From: Roseiarcus sp963816065 | GTDB lineage: Bacteria > Pseudomonadota > Alphaproteobacteria > Rhizobiales > Beijerinckiaceae | DNA length: 64,000 nt | NCBI GenBank assembly: GCA_963816065.1 | Contig: CAWFJG010000031.1 | Location: 1-64,000 of the forward strand | Reading direction: 5' to 3' | Part shown: piece after piece, positions 55,509 through 64,000 of the stretch | Numbering within the stretch: position 1 is the stretch's first letter | Layout of the letters: every line of letters starts with the position of its first letter | Translations under genes and position numbers: made by a program | The notes under the pieces: generated by a model | Database searches by the model: none | Told to the model about the DNA's origin: nothing | The model's input: the letters and a program-made list of their open reading frames with translations, nothing else

Positions 55509-56500
55509 GGGAGGGTCCTCGGGGAGGGGGGCGGCCGACGCATTTTTGCAGCTGATCGCACGATTTCAATAGATTAGCCTCCATTTTTTGTTTTGCGCCA
55601 AGAGCAAAGGGCCGTTTTGCCACGTTTTCGCCATGATCTATATTTCTATTTTTCGATGTTATTGGAATATATCAGTCTTTTGCGTAGATAAGCTAAGGTA
55701 TCACGTGAAGTCCTGCGAGAATTTTGCGGCTCCAATCGCGATACAGCCGGACGCTCCCAGGCGCAGGACGGCGGCGGTCTCTCCTCGATGACGGCGTCGC
55801 GACGGCGCATCAGCCTGCCCGACAGCGGTCGACGGGCGACACGGACCGCGGGCCGGGCAGGCTATCCGGTCGCGCGAAAGCAGGTGGGCCATGACCCTCT
55901 GCGCTTCCGGCAATGCAAACGAAAGCCGATGCAGATGCGCGGCCTTGCCGAACGGAAGATAGGCCGGCGTCTTCGGCGGCGACCGCAGGTCGCAGACGTC
56001 TGTCGCCGCCAGGGAGACCACAAACGCTTTCCGGCGAGGATGACGAGGATGAGGCTCGCAATTGGAATAGCGAACGCCTGCGCGCGTTGCGAGACGCGGA
56101 AATGTCCGCCCGGCCCTTCCACTTCCTCCCATTCGCGATCGCCTGTGCCCCGTAGCGGCAACCCCAAAACCGCTCCCCGTGAGCAAGATCAATGGCCTAC
56201 GCTTCGTGAAAGAAAGCAGCTCCGTCTAAGGTCCTAGTACCCGACGTAGAGGTCTTAGGTTCGACATGGACTTCAGCCCGATTTTCGCAGGCCCGGAACA
56301 GTGTCATTGGTGGCGAGCCAGCTTTCCTGGCTGTTCCAGCTTAGGCGCGGCGTCCGCCGCCAACTAAACAGGATCTGCTGGTCGCCGAAACGCCGGGGGA
56401 ACGGCGGGTCGCCGAAAATGGGAATTAAACTGAGTTTCACCGTCGTTCCATAATCGTAAGCGCCCGCAATCGCGGGCCTCGCTAAAGGGGAGGTCGCAGT
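55509..56500. other. Large gap, AT-rich in part, no gene recognised
   Basis: About 990 bases. 55560-55720 is markedly AT-rich for this genome (TCTATATTTCTATTTTTCGA, TTGGAATATATCAG), suggesting foreign DNA or a strong promoter region. 55740-56240 has overlapping frames on both strands; one reverse frame has a hydrophobic FAIPIASLILVILAGKRL, but no start or family supports it. Before 56501 a GGGGAGGTCGC ribosome binding site serves the PEP-CTERM gene, preceded by a small inverted repeat GCCCGCAATCGCGGGC (56462-56477). Confidence 0.4.
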
Positions 56501-57100
56501 ATGAGACGAGTATTGGGAATGGTTTCCTTGGGTCTTGCCGTCGTCGTCGCAGGGGCGGCGGATGCAGCGACGGTGTCGTACGACGTCGCGTTTTCCGCGA
56601 CCAACTTCGCCTCGGCCTACGGTCAGGCGACGCCGACAGACCCTGTCATGGGATCGTTTCAGATCACCTTCGATCCGACCCAAACCTATATCGACGACAC
56701 CAGCGCCATCACCTTGCAAAGCCTGAATATCGCTCTGAGCTCAGCCCTCTCTTTCGACTACAGTCCGACAGGGAACGGCAACGGCGCTGCGGATGAACTC
56801 GTGGTGGGCGGAATATTGAACGGCGCCACAACAGTTCAATACAATCCCCCTACGGATGATTTTTGGCTCCACATCTACACCTTCACGGTAACGCCGACAT
56901 TCCAGCAGGTCGGTTATTCGCAGACCTCTTTAGGCAGCGCAAATCTATTTTATACATCCGGGACTCTGGGCCAAGACGGCTCGGTCACGGTTACGGCCGT
57001 GCCCGAACTGTCGACTTGGGCGATGCTGATTGCCGGCTTCGTCGGTCTCGGTGGGTTCGGCTACACGCGGCGCCGTACGGACCGCGTCGAAACCGCCTGA
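56501..57100 (+). CDS. PEP-CTERM sorting-domain protein
   Basis: Exported protein of 199 residues. Signal peptide LGMVSLGLAVVVAGAADA; Thr/Ser/Gly/Asn-rich body with no Cys; C-terminal tag VPELSTWAMLIAGFVGLGGF then GYTRRRTDR, the PEPxxWA-CTERM variant with Leu-Ser in place of PA. GGGGAGG precedes ATG 56501. Paralogue in architecture, not in body sequence, of 39869-40510. Sorting needs an exosortase, which is not encoded here. Confidence 0.85.
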   Translation: MRRVLGMVSLGLAVVVAGAADAATVSYDVAFSATNFASAYGQATPTDPVMGSFQITFDPTQTYIDDTSAITLQSLNIALSSALSFDYSPTGNGNGAADELVVGGILNGATTVQYNPPTDDFWLHIYTFTVTPTFQQVGYSQTSLGSANLFYTSGTLGQDGSVTVTAVPELSTWAMLIAGFVGLGGFGYTRRRTDRVETA

Positions 57101-57127
57101 CCAGCCCCGAGGGCGCCCCGGACCGCC

Positions 57128-58153
57128 TCACCGCCCCGTCAGCGACTGCCGGCGGATGCGGCGGTCGATCAGGGTCTGCAGGACGACCGAGAGGACGATC
57201 ACCAGGCCGAAGGCGAGCTGGGTGTAGAAGGCGTTGACGCCCGCCGAAACGATGCCCGCGTTGATCGCGCCGATGATGAACGAGGCGACGAAGGTTCCGA
57301 CCACCGAGCCCGTGCCGCCGAACACCGACGTGCCGCCGAGGAACACCGAGGCGATCGTGTTGAGGAGCGAGCCGTCGCCGGTGCTCGGCCAGAAGTAATA
57401 GCCGTAGATCGAGTTCATCAGGCCGCAGAACACCGCGGTCACGCCGACGAGCATGAAAGCCTTGATCTTGACCCTGCCGACGTTGACGCCCATCAGGCGC
57501 GCGCTGGTTGCGTTGTCGCCGGTCAGGAAGACGTGCGCGCCGAACTGCGTTCGATTGAGCAGAATCCATTCGGCGATCAGGATCGCCGCCATCCACAAGG
57601 TTTGAACCGGAAAACCGAACAGCGGCTCGCGCAGCAGCGTATGCATCTGGGGGTAGGCGTCCGCGGTCATGGGCACGCCGGCGCCGTTCATCAATACCAG
57701 TTCGAGGCCGCGAAACAGAAACTGCGTGCCGATGGTGATGACGAGCGAGGGAATGTTGAGCGTCGCGACCAGGAGGCCGTTGACGAGCCCGCACAGGGCG
57801 CCGGTCCCGAGCCCGCAGATGAGGCCGACCCACCACGGCGCGCCGCCATGCGTAGTGATCAGGCAGAAGACGGCGGCGCCGAGCGCCATCACCGAGGGAA
57901 ACGACAGGTCGATCTCGCCGGTGATGACGACGAAGGTTAGCGACAGCGCAACGATGCCGAACAGCGGCGTCGTCTCGGCGAAGGCGCGGTAGATGTCGAT
58001 GTCGGTGAACACCCTCGGCGCGGCGATGACGAAGCCGAGCCACATCGCCAGGCCGACGCCGATGATTCCCATCTGGCTGCCGTAGCGCAGGAGGAACGAC
58101 GGGCCCGCGCCCCGATTGCCGACCGGACGGGCTGGAACGGCGTCTCCGGTCAT
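57128..58153 (-). CDS. Sugar ABC transporter permease, FrcC-like
   Basis: CUT2 permease of 341 residues: LTFVVITGEIDLSFPSVMAL (family motif), VATLNIPSLVITIGTQFLFR, GVNVGRVKIKAFMLVGVTAV and ASVFLGGTSVFGGTGSVVGT. Its ATG overlaps the ATPase stop by four bases. Clear paralogue of 47514-48533. Tail meets the convergent PEP-CTERM gene 27 bases away. Confidence 0.92.
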   Translation of the reverse strand: MTGDAVPARPVGNRGAGPSFLLRYGSQMGIIGVGLAMWLGFVIAAPRVFTDIDIYRAFAETTPLFGIVALSLTFVVITGEIDLSFPSVMALGAAVFCLITTHGGAPWWVGLICGLGTGALCGLVNGLLVATLNIPSLVITIGTQFLFRGLELVLMNGAGVPMTADAYPQMHTLLREPLFGFPVQTLWMAAILIAEWILLNRTQFGAHVFLTGDNATSARLMGVNVGRVKIKAFMLVGVTAVFCGLMNSIYGYYFWPSTGDGSLLNTIASVFLGGTSVFGGTGSVVGTFVASFIIGAINAGIVSAGVNAFYTQLAFGLVIVLSVVLQTLIDRRIRRQSLTGR

Positions 58154-58947
58154 GACGGCATCTCCATCTGGCCGGTGCGGGCGACGTGGTAAAGCCGCTC
58201 GATCAACTCATCCATCGTGATCTCCGAGCGGTTGAAGACGCCCGCGACCCGGCCGCGATCGAGCACGTAGAGCCGGTCGACGACCGGATAGATGTTGAAG
58301 ATGTTGTGGTCGATGAAGATCGCCGACTTGCCCACCTCCTTGATGTGGCGGACGAAATCGAGCGTCTTTTTGGTCTCGCTGAGCGACAGGCCCATGGTCG
58401 GCTCGTCGAGGATGACGAGTTCGGCCTCGAAGTAGAGGGCGCGGGTGATCGCCACGCCCTGCTTCTCGCCGCCCGACATGGTCGCGACCACGTTGTTGGG
58501 ATGGACGGCGGCCGAGGTGAAGCCCATGTGCTCGCTCATCAGCCGCGCGCATTCAGCCTTCATGCGTTCGACGTCGAGCAGTCCGAAGCGGGTTCTCAGT
58601 TCGCGGCCCATGAACATGTTGCGCCAGATCGGCTGCTTCTCGCACAGCGCGCGCTCCTGGTAGACCGTCTCGATGCCCAGGCTGCGCGCCCGCGCGACCG
58701 ACCAGTCGTCCACCCGACGCCCATGAAAGAAGATCTCGCCGCCTGGGTCAGGCGTGTGGAATCCCATCACTACCTTGATCAGCGTCGACTTGCCCGCGCC
58801 GTTGTCCCCGAGCAGGCCGACGATCTCTCGCCGATCGACCTTGAAATTCACCTCGGCCAAGGACCGGACTTCGCCGAACGTCTTGGACACGTTTTTCAGC
58901 TCGATCACCGGCGGCTCGCCGGCGCTGGAGATCGCGGGCTCCGCCAT
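58150..58947 (-). CDS. Sugar ABC transporter ATPase, single-domain FrcA-like
   Basis: A 265-residue ATPase. Walker A LLGDNGAGKSTLIKVVMG, Q-loop TVYQERALCEKQPIW, signature MSGGEKQGVAITRALYFEAE, Walker B LVILDEP, H-loop IFIDHNIFNIYPV. One ABC domain. About 160 bases separate it from the binding-protein gene, occupied by a palindromic repeat. Confidence 0.92.
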   Translation of the reverse strand: MAEPAISSAGEPPVIELKNVSKTFGEVRSLAEVNFKVDRREIVGLLGDNGAGKSTLIKVVMGFHTPDPGGEIFFHGRRVDDWSVARARSLGIETVYQERALCEKQPIWRNMFMGRELRTRFGLLDVERMKAECARLMSEHMGFTSAAVHPNNVVATMSGGEKQGVAITRALYFEAELVILDEPTMGLSLSETKKTLDFVRHIKEVGKSAIFIDHNIFNIYPVVDRLYVLDRGRVAGVFNRSEITMDELIERLYHVARTGQMEMPS

Positions 58948-58997
58948 GCCGCCTGGCCTTTCTTAAGAGCGCGATGAGATCGGGTTGCGCCGGAGAA

Positions 58998-59097
58998 CCC
59001 TCACCCTGCCGCTTCGCGGCTTCCCTCTCCCAGAGGGAGAGGGGCCGGCCGCGCTTCCCCCTCAGCGGGAGGTGCCGCCGAAGGCGACGGGTGAGGG
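58998..59097. repeat. Dispersed palindromic intergenic repeat, copy B
   Basis: CCCTCACCCTGCCGCTTCGC to GGGTGAGGG, matching copy A at 3333-3441 almost perfectly over the first 45 bases. Nested hairpins CCGCTTCGCGG, CCCTCTC/GAGAGGG and GCCGCCGAAGGCGAC. It sits between the binding-protein gene (stop at 59111) and the ATPase gene of one operon. Confidence 0.8.
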
Positions 59098-59110
59098 TCG
59101 ATGACGAAGC

Positions 59111-60124
59111 CTACCGGATTTCCTTCGCCGCCAGCGGCGCCACGGCGTCGACGTTCTTGGGATCGACGAACGCGCCTGCGGTGTTGATGTCGAGACCAGA
59201 GAAGCCGTACTTCTTGGTCAGGCAGATGTTGAGGATCGGCAGATAGCCTTGCAGGTAGGGCTGCTGGTCGATGACCAGGTCCTGATAGCCGTCCTTGATC
59301 GCCTTGGCGGTATTCGGCGACATGTCGAAGCCGGCGAAGAACACCTGGCCGGGCTTCAGGGACGCGGCGCGGGCGTAGACGCCGACGTTCGCGGTCAAGG
59401 CGCCGTGGTCGGTGACCACGAGCTTGATCCCCGGGTTGGCTTTCATCACGCCGACGAAGGTCGCCGTGCCGGCGTTCGGATCGGCGTCGGTCGCCTTGTC
59501 GATCTCCTGGTAGATGACCTTGCCGCCGGCCTTCTCGATCGCCTCGATCACGCCGACCGTGCGCGAGCCGCGGTCGCCGCCCTGGCCTTTCAGACCCCAG
59601 ACGAAGGCTTCGTCGCCGGCCTTCAGGCCGGCGCGCTTGGCCGCCTCGGCTCCGAGCGCGTAGCCGGCGGCGTGGTTCGGCGCGCCGACATAGCCCATGC
59701 CTTCGGGGCCGTATTTCTTCTGCGCCTCGGGCAAGGCGGTGTTGGCCGTGGTGAAGATGATGCCCTGGGCGAAGGCCTTGTCGATCTGCGGGTCGGACGC
59801 CGCGTCGCCCGGATGCCCCATGAAGGCAATGCCGTCGACCCTGGTGGCGATCGCCTGCTGCAACTGGGTCAGCATCGTGTTGGGGTCCCAGTTGGAGAAG
59901 TAGTAGGTCACTGACGGCCCGAGATCGAGCTCGGCCTGCCGGTAGCCGTTATAGACGTTGTTGGCGAAGACGCCGCCCTGGGGGCCTCCGGGGAAGGCGG
60001 CGATCTTGATTCCCTGGCACCATTTCGCGATCGGATCGGTCGCGTGGGCCGTGCCGGCCGCGCCGATGGCGAGCGCTGCGGCGGCGACCGCGCACAGCAC
60101 GGCATGCTTGCGAGATGTGGTCAT
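59111..60124 (-). CDS. Sugar ABC transporter periplasmic binding protein
   Basis: RbsB-like protein of 337 residues. Signal peptide AVLCAVAAAALAIGAAGTAH with cleavage after AHA. Core IKIAAFPGGPQGGVFANNVY, GIAFMGHPGDAASDPQIDKA, EAFVWGLKGQGGDRGSRTVG, FFAGFDMSPNTAKAIKDGYQ and DLVIDQQPYLQGYLPILNIC. ATG 60124 follows GGGAGATCCAA. Intact and first gene of the transporter operon; no catabolic enzymes follow, so the substrate is undefined. Confidence 0.92.
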   Translation of the reverse strand: MTTSRKHAVLCAVAAAALAIGAAGTAHATDPIAKWCQGIKIAAFPGGPQGGVFANNVYNGYRQAELDLGPSVTYYFSNWDPNTMLTQLQQAIATRVDGIAFMGHPGDAASDPQIDKAFAQGIIFTTANTALPEAQKKYGPEGMGYVGAPNHAAGYALGAEAAKRAGLKAGDEAFVWGLKGQGGDRGSRTVGVIEAIEKAGGKVIYQEIDKATDADPNAGTATFVGVMKANPGIKLVVTDHGALTANVGVYARAASLKPGQVFFAGFDMSPNTAKAIKDGYQDLVIDQQPYLQGYLPILNICLTKKYGFSGLDINTAGAFVDPKNVDAVAPLAAKEIR

Positions 60125-60370
60125 TTGGATCTCCCTATTCGCGCCTCTTGGTTCGGCGGACGCGTCGTTTCGACCAATGCCGCGGCTGGGCCCGGGATAA
60201 GGCGCCGACATCTGAACCGCGGCGGCTGTGCGCCCGGCCGGATTGATCACTCTTTTCAACGGCTCCTCAGCCAGCAAACGACGTCACGCTAGCACCGGCC
60301 GCCGATCTTGGTTTGACCCTGGTCAACCGGCTTTTGCCGCTTTGCGGCGCCCGACGACGATGGGATGGGG

Positions 60371-60700
60371 TCAGATGGCGGTCGCCTCGATCAGCGCAAA
60401 TCCCTCTTTCCGGGCGACGTCGGCGACGCGGTCGTCGAAGGTGACCAGTTCGAGGGAGGGCGGCCGGCGTTCGGCGGCGAGAAGGCCGCGCCGAGTTGAA
60501 GGGCGTCTGCCGCCCGGAGTGGATCAACGCGCGGAAACCGGATCGCGCTTTCGCGCCCGATCTCGCTCGCCTCGATCTCCCGCCAAAGCTCGGCGAGGCC
60601 GGCGAGGCGGCGCATGCCGCGCTGGCCCGCTTCGTCTCGAGGGCGGCCTCGCGCTCGAGACGCGCAAGGACGGAGACGCGCTTCCCTTGTGAACCCATGC
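60371..60700 (-). pseudogene. VapC-like PIN-domain toxin remnant
   Basis: Read leftwards: KRVSVLARLEREAALETKRA, a shift, RRLAGLAELWREIEASEIGR, FPRVDPLRAADALQLGAAF, another shift, then PPSLELVTFDDRVADVARKE and FALIEATAI before the stop at 60371. DALQLGAA and the TFDDR strand are the C-terminal acidic residues of PIN nucleases. The first 40 residues with the opening Asp are missing, and no antitoxin gene is adjacent. Decayed. Confidence 0.6.
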
Positions 60701-60917
60701 CAAAATAGTACTTGTAAGACTCTAGGACGATCGGTTCGCTTCCTTTCCTAACCTCGTCGCGTGAAGTCAAAATTGCCGCTGCACCCTGTACCAAATGGAT
60801 TACCGGCTAGAGATCCTCAGTGCGAGTCCAGGAGGAAGAGATTTCATAATTCTGCTCCAGCCAACTAGGACGCATCGTTGTTCCTGGCAAGCTACCCTAA
60901 CTGAAGTCGTATGCTTG

Positions 60918-61223
60918 CTATGCTCTTCGGGCCACGCTGGACTGAAGCGCCGAGATGGACCGCATACCGATTTCCAGCGACGATAGATGCGAGCGAGCAA
61001 CCTCGAAGCTGACCACATTCCTATGCGGGACTACTGGTATTTGACGCTCGGGCTCATCGCCCAAATGGATCGCCGTTTTTCTAACGTGTAGTACCGCCAT
61101 ATCTATCAAGTAAACGAGAAGCTCGTCCCCGAGAGAGCCGGCCAGCTTGCTGCTGTTGGTAAGAATCTCGTCAAGGTCATCGAGAACTTCCGCCTTCTCA
61201 ATCGTCTTACCGTTCTCTCTCAC
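60918..61223 (-). CDS. Hypothetical protein, 101 residues
   Basis: GTG 61223 has GGGAG seven bases upstream. The sequence (RENGKTIEKAEVLDDLDEIL, SLGDELLVYLIDMAVLHVRK, VVPHRNVVSFEVARSHLSSL) has a balanced, globular composition and lower GC than its surroundings, suggesting a transferred gene. No family recognised. Lies among toxin-antitoxin remnants. Confidence 0.55.
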   Translation of the reverse strand: MRENGKTIEKAEVLDDLDEILTNSSKLAGSLGDELLVYLIDMAVLHVRKTAIHLGDEPERQIPVVPHRNVVSFEVARSHLSSLEIGMRSISALQSSVARRA

Positions 61224-61785
61224 GATAATCTCCCGCCACCCACGCTAATTCTTCTCGCTACGCTAAGGAAGCATGCATCCACCGTCAAGGCGCAGAATGG
61301 TGGAGACTATAAGGGGAACGGATTTGGGCGGCAATCGCTCGGTCGGAGGGCTCGCTTCGAGGTGTCAGTCCGGGCGCTCTGGCGGTTCGTCGACTCGAGT
61401 GGCTGGCCAATAATTCCTTGTACCCGTTCGACCAAGGCGATCCAGAGAAACGCCTCGGCTGTGGTTGGTTCGCAGCGTTGAATTGCCGCGCTTCCAAGGG
61501 CGAAGATAGAATTGCGCCGAGCGCCGGCGCTGGTTCCTCCGGTCGCGGCGGCCAGGTCGCAATGCCGGATGAGGCGGCGGGGAGCGCCCGGGCCGCACAA
61601 TGTCATCGCGAACGAGCCGCGCAAGCTTCCCCTCGTCGGCTCCTTTGTCGCTCATCGAGGCCGGCTCGCGCCTGGCGACGGGCTGGCCTCGATCGGCGAT
61701 CAAGGATGCGCTCCGACGCTTGCAAAGAGAGCCGCCGCCGCCTTATGTGGTAGATAGCGAGAACGGTCGTGGATGAAAGGTAGAC
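61224..61785. other. Gap with a possible broken gene
   Basis: On the reverse strand about 61300-61700 there are protein-like pieces in two frames (MSDKGADEGKLARLVRDDIV; IFALGSAAIQRCEPTTAEAF; LWIALVERVQGIIGQPLE), which could be a decayed gene. No family recognised. The last 40 bases lead into vapB with GGTAGAC before its start. Confidence 0.3.
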
Positions 61786-62049
61786 ATGTCCCTCAACATC
61801 AAGAACCCGGAGGCGCACGCGCTCGCCGAGCGCGTCGCCAAACTCGCCGGCGAAACGCTGACCGAGGCCGTCACGACTGCGCTACGAGAGCGGCTTGTGC
61901 GGATCGAAAAGGGGGGGACGCCGCTCAACGAGGAGCGCTATCGCAGGCTCAAGGCTCTGGTCGAAGGCAGCCGACAACTTTGGCGAGAGCCCTATTTGTC
62001 TGCGGACCCCGCCGACCTGCTTTACGACGAACTGGGCCTGCCGAAATGA
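61786..62049 (+). CDS. vapB: VapB-type antitoxin
   Basis: An 87-residue antitoxin of the rv0623/PSK VapB family. N-terminal ribbon-helix-helix-like part SLNIKNPEAHALAERVAKLA and GETLTEAVTTALRERLVRIE, then the toxin-binding tail WREPYLSADPADLLYDELGL. It should bind and neutralise VapC and repress its own operon. The stop overlaps the vapC start (ATGA). Confidence 0.87.
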   Translation: MSLNIKNPEAHALAERVAKLAGETLTEAVTTALRERLVRIEKGGTPLNEERYRRLKALVEGSRQLWREPYLSADPADLLYDELGLPK

Positions 62050-62294
62050 TCGTCGATTCTTCGGCCCTCGTCGCCATCCTCAAGGAGGAGCCGGACGGCA
62101 GGCGGTTCCTGATCCAACTCATGGACGAGCGAGAGGCCAAGGACGCCGCCACCGTCGTAGACGCCAACCGAAGCTCGATTTTGTCGCGCCGTTTCGACAA
62201 TCTGATTTCCGGGACGGATATCGTCATCGAACCGGTCGCCCGCGAGCAGGAGAAGATCGCCCGCGCAGCCTGCCGTGATTTCGTAAACCAATAG
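62046..62294 (+). pseudogene. vapC: VapC PIN-domain ribonuclease toxin, C-terminally truncated
   Basis: Starts perfectly (MIVDSSALVAILKEEPDGRR, first catalytic Asp, and a DAATVVDANRSSILSRRFDN segment) but ends after 82 residues at RAACRDFVNQ. Full VapC proteins of this type are near 130 residues and continue with the acidic residues of the G.NFGD.. region, which are absent. The middle acidic residue region is also altered. Without the C-terminal Asp pair the nuclease should be inactive. Confidence 0.7.
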
Positions 62295-62348
62295 GTTGCT
62301 GATTCGTCGATTTCCTAGTGCTACTCTCCTTGCGCGGAGGCGGCGCTC

Positions 62349-64000
62349 ATGAGCGAAACCCGGAAGCTCGCGGCGATCATGGTTGCCGATGTGGTCGGAT
62401 ATAGCCGGCTCGCCGGCGCCGACGAGGATCGCACACTCGCGCGCCTTCGAGGCCTGCGCAGCGATCTGATCGATCCCGCCATCGCCGCGAATCACGGACG
62501 CATCGTCAAGCGCACCGGCGACGGAAGTCTCATCGAGTTCCGCAGCGTCGTCGACGCCGTGCGCTGCGCCATCGAAGTGCAACAGGGGCTGATCGAACGG
62601 AACGCCGGCGTGCCGCCTGAGCGCCGGATCGAGTTTCGCGTCGGCATTCATCTCGGCGATATCGTCGAGGAGGCCGATGGGGACCTGATGGGCGACGGCG
62701 TCAATATCGCCGCGCGGCTGGAAAGCATTGCGAAGCCCGGTTCGATCTGTCTTTCCGAGCAGGCCTATTGGCAGGTCAAAGGCCGGCTCGAGTTCAAGGT
62801 TAACGATCTCGGCCCCATCCAGCTGAAGAACATCGTCGAACCGATCCAGGTTTATTCGCTCGAAGTCGGTCAGCCTGCCCGAGCGAAGTCTGAGCCGGCC
62901 TCGGCGCCAGAAAAATCCGCCGCACCGCGCCTGTCGATGATCGTCCTGCCGTTCGCCAATATCGGGGGCGACCCGGAGCAGGAGCATTTCGTCGACGGGG
63001 TTACGGAAAGCCTCACGACCGATCTTTCGCGCATTCGCGGCGCGTACGTCATCGCTCGCAATACGGCGTTCACCTACAAAGGCAAGCCGCTTGATGTGAA
63101 GACGATCGGCCGCGAGCTGAACGTCCGCTATGTCCTCGAGGGCAGCGTCCAGCGCGGCGGAAATCGCATGCGCGTCAACGTCCAGCTCATCGACGCCGAG
63201 AATGGCAATCATCTCTGGGCCGAGCGGTTCGACAAGCCCCTGGCCGATCTCTTCGACATGCAAGACGAAATCGTCGCGCGGCTCGCAGGCGCTTTGAACG
63301 CCCACCTCGTCGCGGCCGAGGCGCAGCGCGCGGAACAGGCGCCGAACCCCGACTCGGTCGACTTCTATTTTCAAGGTTTGGCTTGGCTCAACAAGGGCCC
63401 ATCCCCTGACAATATCGCGCGAGCGCGCAGCTTCTACGATCGCGCATTTTCGGCCGATTCCGACAATGTCGCTGCGCTCGTCGGATCGGCGCTCGCGGAC
63501 GTGCTCGAGGGTGTAAGTTTCATCGTTGCCGACCCCGCAGCGGCCTTCGCAGTCGCCGAAGCGAAACTGACTCAGGCCCTGTCGTCGGTCCCGGACCACG
63601 CGGGCGCCCACATGTTGTTGGGAGTCGTCTACATATTCACCAAGCGCGCGCATGAAGGCATCGCCGAATGCGAACATGCGTTAGCCCTGGATCGGAATTT
63701 TGCCAGCGCCCATGCTTTCATCGGATCGGCCAAGATTTATGTCGGTCGCGCCGAAGAGGCCGAAGCCCACATTGTCGAGGCCCTGCGCCTCAGTCCGCGC
63801 GACACGTATGCGTACGGTTGGATGCACGTCGCTGGCTTTGCGAAACTCTTGCTTGAGAGATACGAGCAGGCGGTCGAAAGGTTTCGACGGGCGATCGAGG
63901 CCAACAGAAATTATCCGGTGGCATACTTTCAGTTAGCCGCCGCCCTCGCGCAACTCGGCCGCCTGAACGAGGCGCATTCCGCGGCCAAAGCAGGCCTCGC
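62349..64000 (+). CDS. Class III adenylate/guanylate cyclase with TPR repeats (partial at right edge)
   Basis: Open from ATG 62349 (GGAGG eleven bases upstream) to the window edge, 550 residues so far. Cyclase domain, residues 5-170: AAIMVADVVGYSRLAGADED (first metal Asp), GRIVKRTGDGSLIEFRS (second Asp), GIHLGDIVEEADGDLMGDGV and NIAARLES (transition-state Asn and Arg). Then a TolB/FlgO-like region from about 198 (MIVLPFANIGGDPEQEHFVD, GVTESLTTDLSRIRGAYVIA, RYVLEGSVQRGG), and from about 340 TPR-type helices. This architecture is widespread in rhizobia. The product should be a cyclic nucleotide signal; the input is unknown. Confidence 0.9.
   Translation, partial: MSETRKLAAIMVADVVGYSRLAGADEDRTLARLRGLRSDLIDPAIAANHGRIVKRTGDGSLIEFRSVVDAVRCAIEVQQGLIERNAGVPPERRIEFRVGIHLGDIVEEADGDLMGDGVNIAARLESIAKPGSICLSEQAYWQVKGRLEFKVNDLGPIQLKNIVEPIQVYSLEVGQPARAKSEPASAPEKSAAPRLSMIVLPFANIGGDPEQEHFVDGVTESLTTDLSRIRGAYVIARNTAFTYKGKPLDVKTIGRELNVRYVLEGSVQRGGNRMRVNVQLIDAENGNHLWAERFDKPLADLFDMQDEIVARLAGALNAHLVAAEAQRAEQAPNPDSVDFYFQGLAWLNKGPSPDNIARARSFYDRAFSADSDNVAALVGSALADVLEGVSFIVADPAAAFAVAEAKLTQALSSVPDHAGAHMLLGVVYIFTKRAHEGIAECEHALALDRNFASAHAFIGSAKIYVGRAEEAEAHIVEALRLSPRDTYAYGWMHVAGFAKLLLERYEQAVERFRRAIEANRNYPVAYFQLAAALAQLGRLNEAHSAAKAGL

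Noticed and set aside
55588..55791. 67-residue forward frame (MFCAKSKGPFCHVF...)
   Set aside because: Lies in the AT-rich block, unusual composition, no ribosome binding site.
61418..61757. Forward frames of 81-111 residues before vapB
   Set aside because: No start signals or family likeness; better explained as antisense to a possible decayed reverse-strand gene.

Overview
The window is high-GC DNA from an alphaproteobacterium, most likely of the Hyphomicrobiales (Rhizobiales). The evidence is the carB-greA pair, lysC divergent from ubiG, the methyltransferase/comF/grxC/DUF1178 block, an IalB-family protein, two PEPxxWA-CTERM proteins and DUF2277. No rRNA, tRNA or CRISPR array was seen. The genus cannot be fixed from the sequence alone.

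Layout. 1-3.3 kb: a MocR-like aminotransferase fragment and a sugar ABC transporter operon, all broken by repeated one-base shifts. 3.5-8.9 kb: a D-lyxose isomerase-like protein, a Pro/Ala-rich membrane protein, an L-xylulose-reductase-like SDR and a transglutaminase. 9-17 kb: a hexuronate (galacturonate) catabolic locus with uxaC-uxaB on one strand and transporter-kdgK-uxaA plus a GntR regulator on the other, facing each other across a large palindromic promoter/operator. 17.4-28 kb: a second transglutaminase, ppk2, a PagL-like deacylase, carB, greA, trmJ, a His-rich exported peptide, yicC and gmk. 28.2-32 kb: a hydratase/RraA/lactonase/FMN-dehydrogenase catabolic cluster. 32-34 kb: a palindromic repeat and an IS110-family element. 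34-45 kb: protease-lysC, ubiG, an IalB protein, a quinone oxidoreductase, an acetyltransferase, PEP-CTERM, an SDR, methyltransferase, comF, grxC, DUF1178 and an IS200-type element. 45-53.4 kb: a LacI regulator, a lytic transglycosylase and a six-gene catabolic/transport operon behind a LacI-type operator. 53.4-57 kb: an internally deleted ISAs1-like element, DUF2277, a SIMPL/ATC-hydrolase pair and a second PEP-CTERM protein. 57-60 kb: a third sugar ABC transporter. 60.3-64 kb: toxin-antitoxin remnants and the start of a class III nucleotide cyclase with TPRs that runs off the right edge.

How it works together. The dominant theme is carbohydrate scavenging. The uxaC, uxaB, uxaA and kdgK products would turn D-galacturonate (or D-glucuronate in part) into KDPG; the aldolase is not in the window. 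Two intact FrcABC-like transporters (47.5-50.4 and 57.1-60.1 kb) are paralogous. In each, a strong palindromic element sits between the binding-protein gene and the ATPase gene, as in the malE-malF arrangement.

Quality warning. At least 18 genes, including housekeeping genes (gmk, lysC, ubiG), carry single-base frameshifts, while long genes such as carB are intact. This pattern suggests residual sequencing or assembly indels rather than wholesale gene decay, but only reads can decide. Frameshifted genes are given as one feature with the shift position stated.
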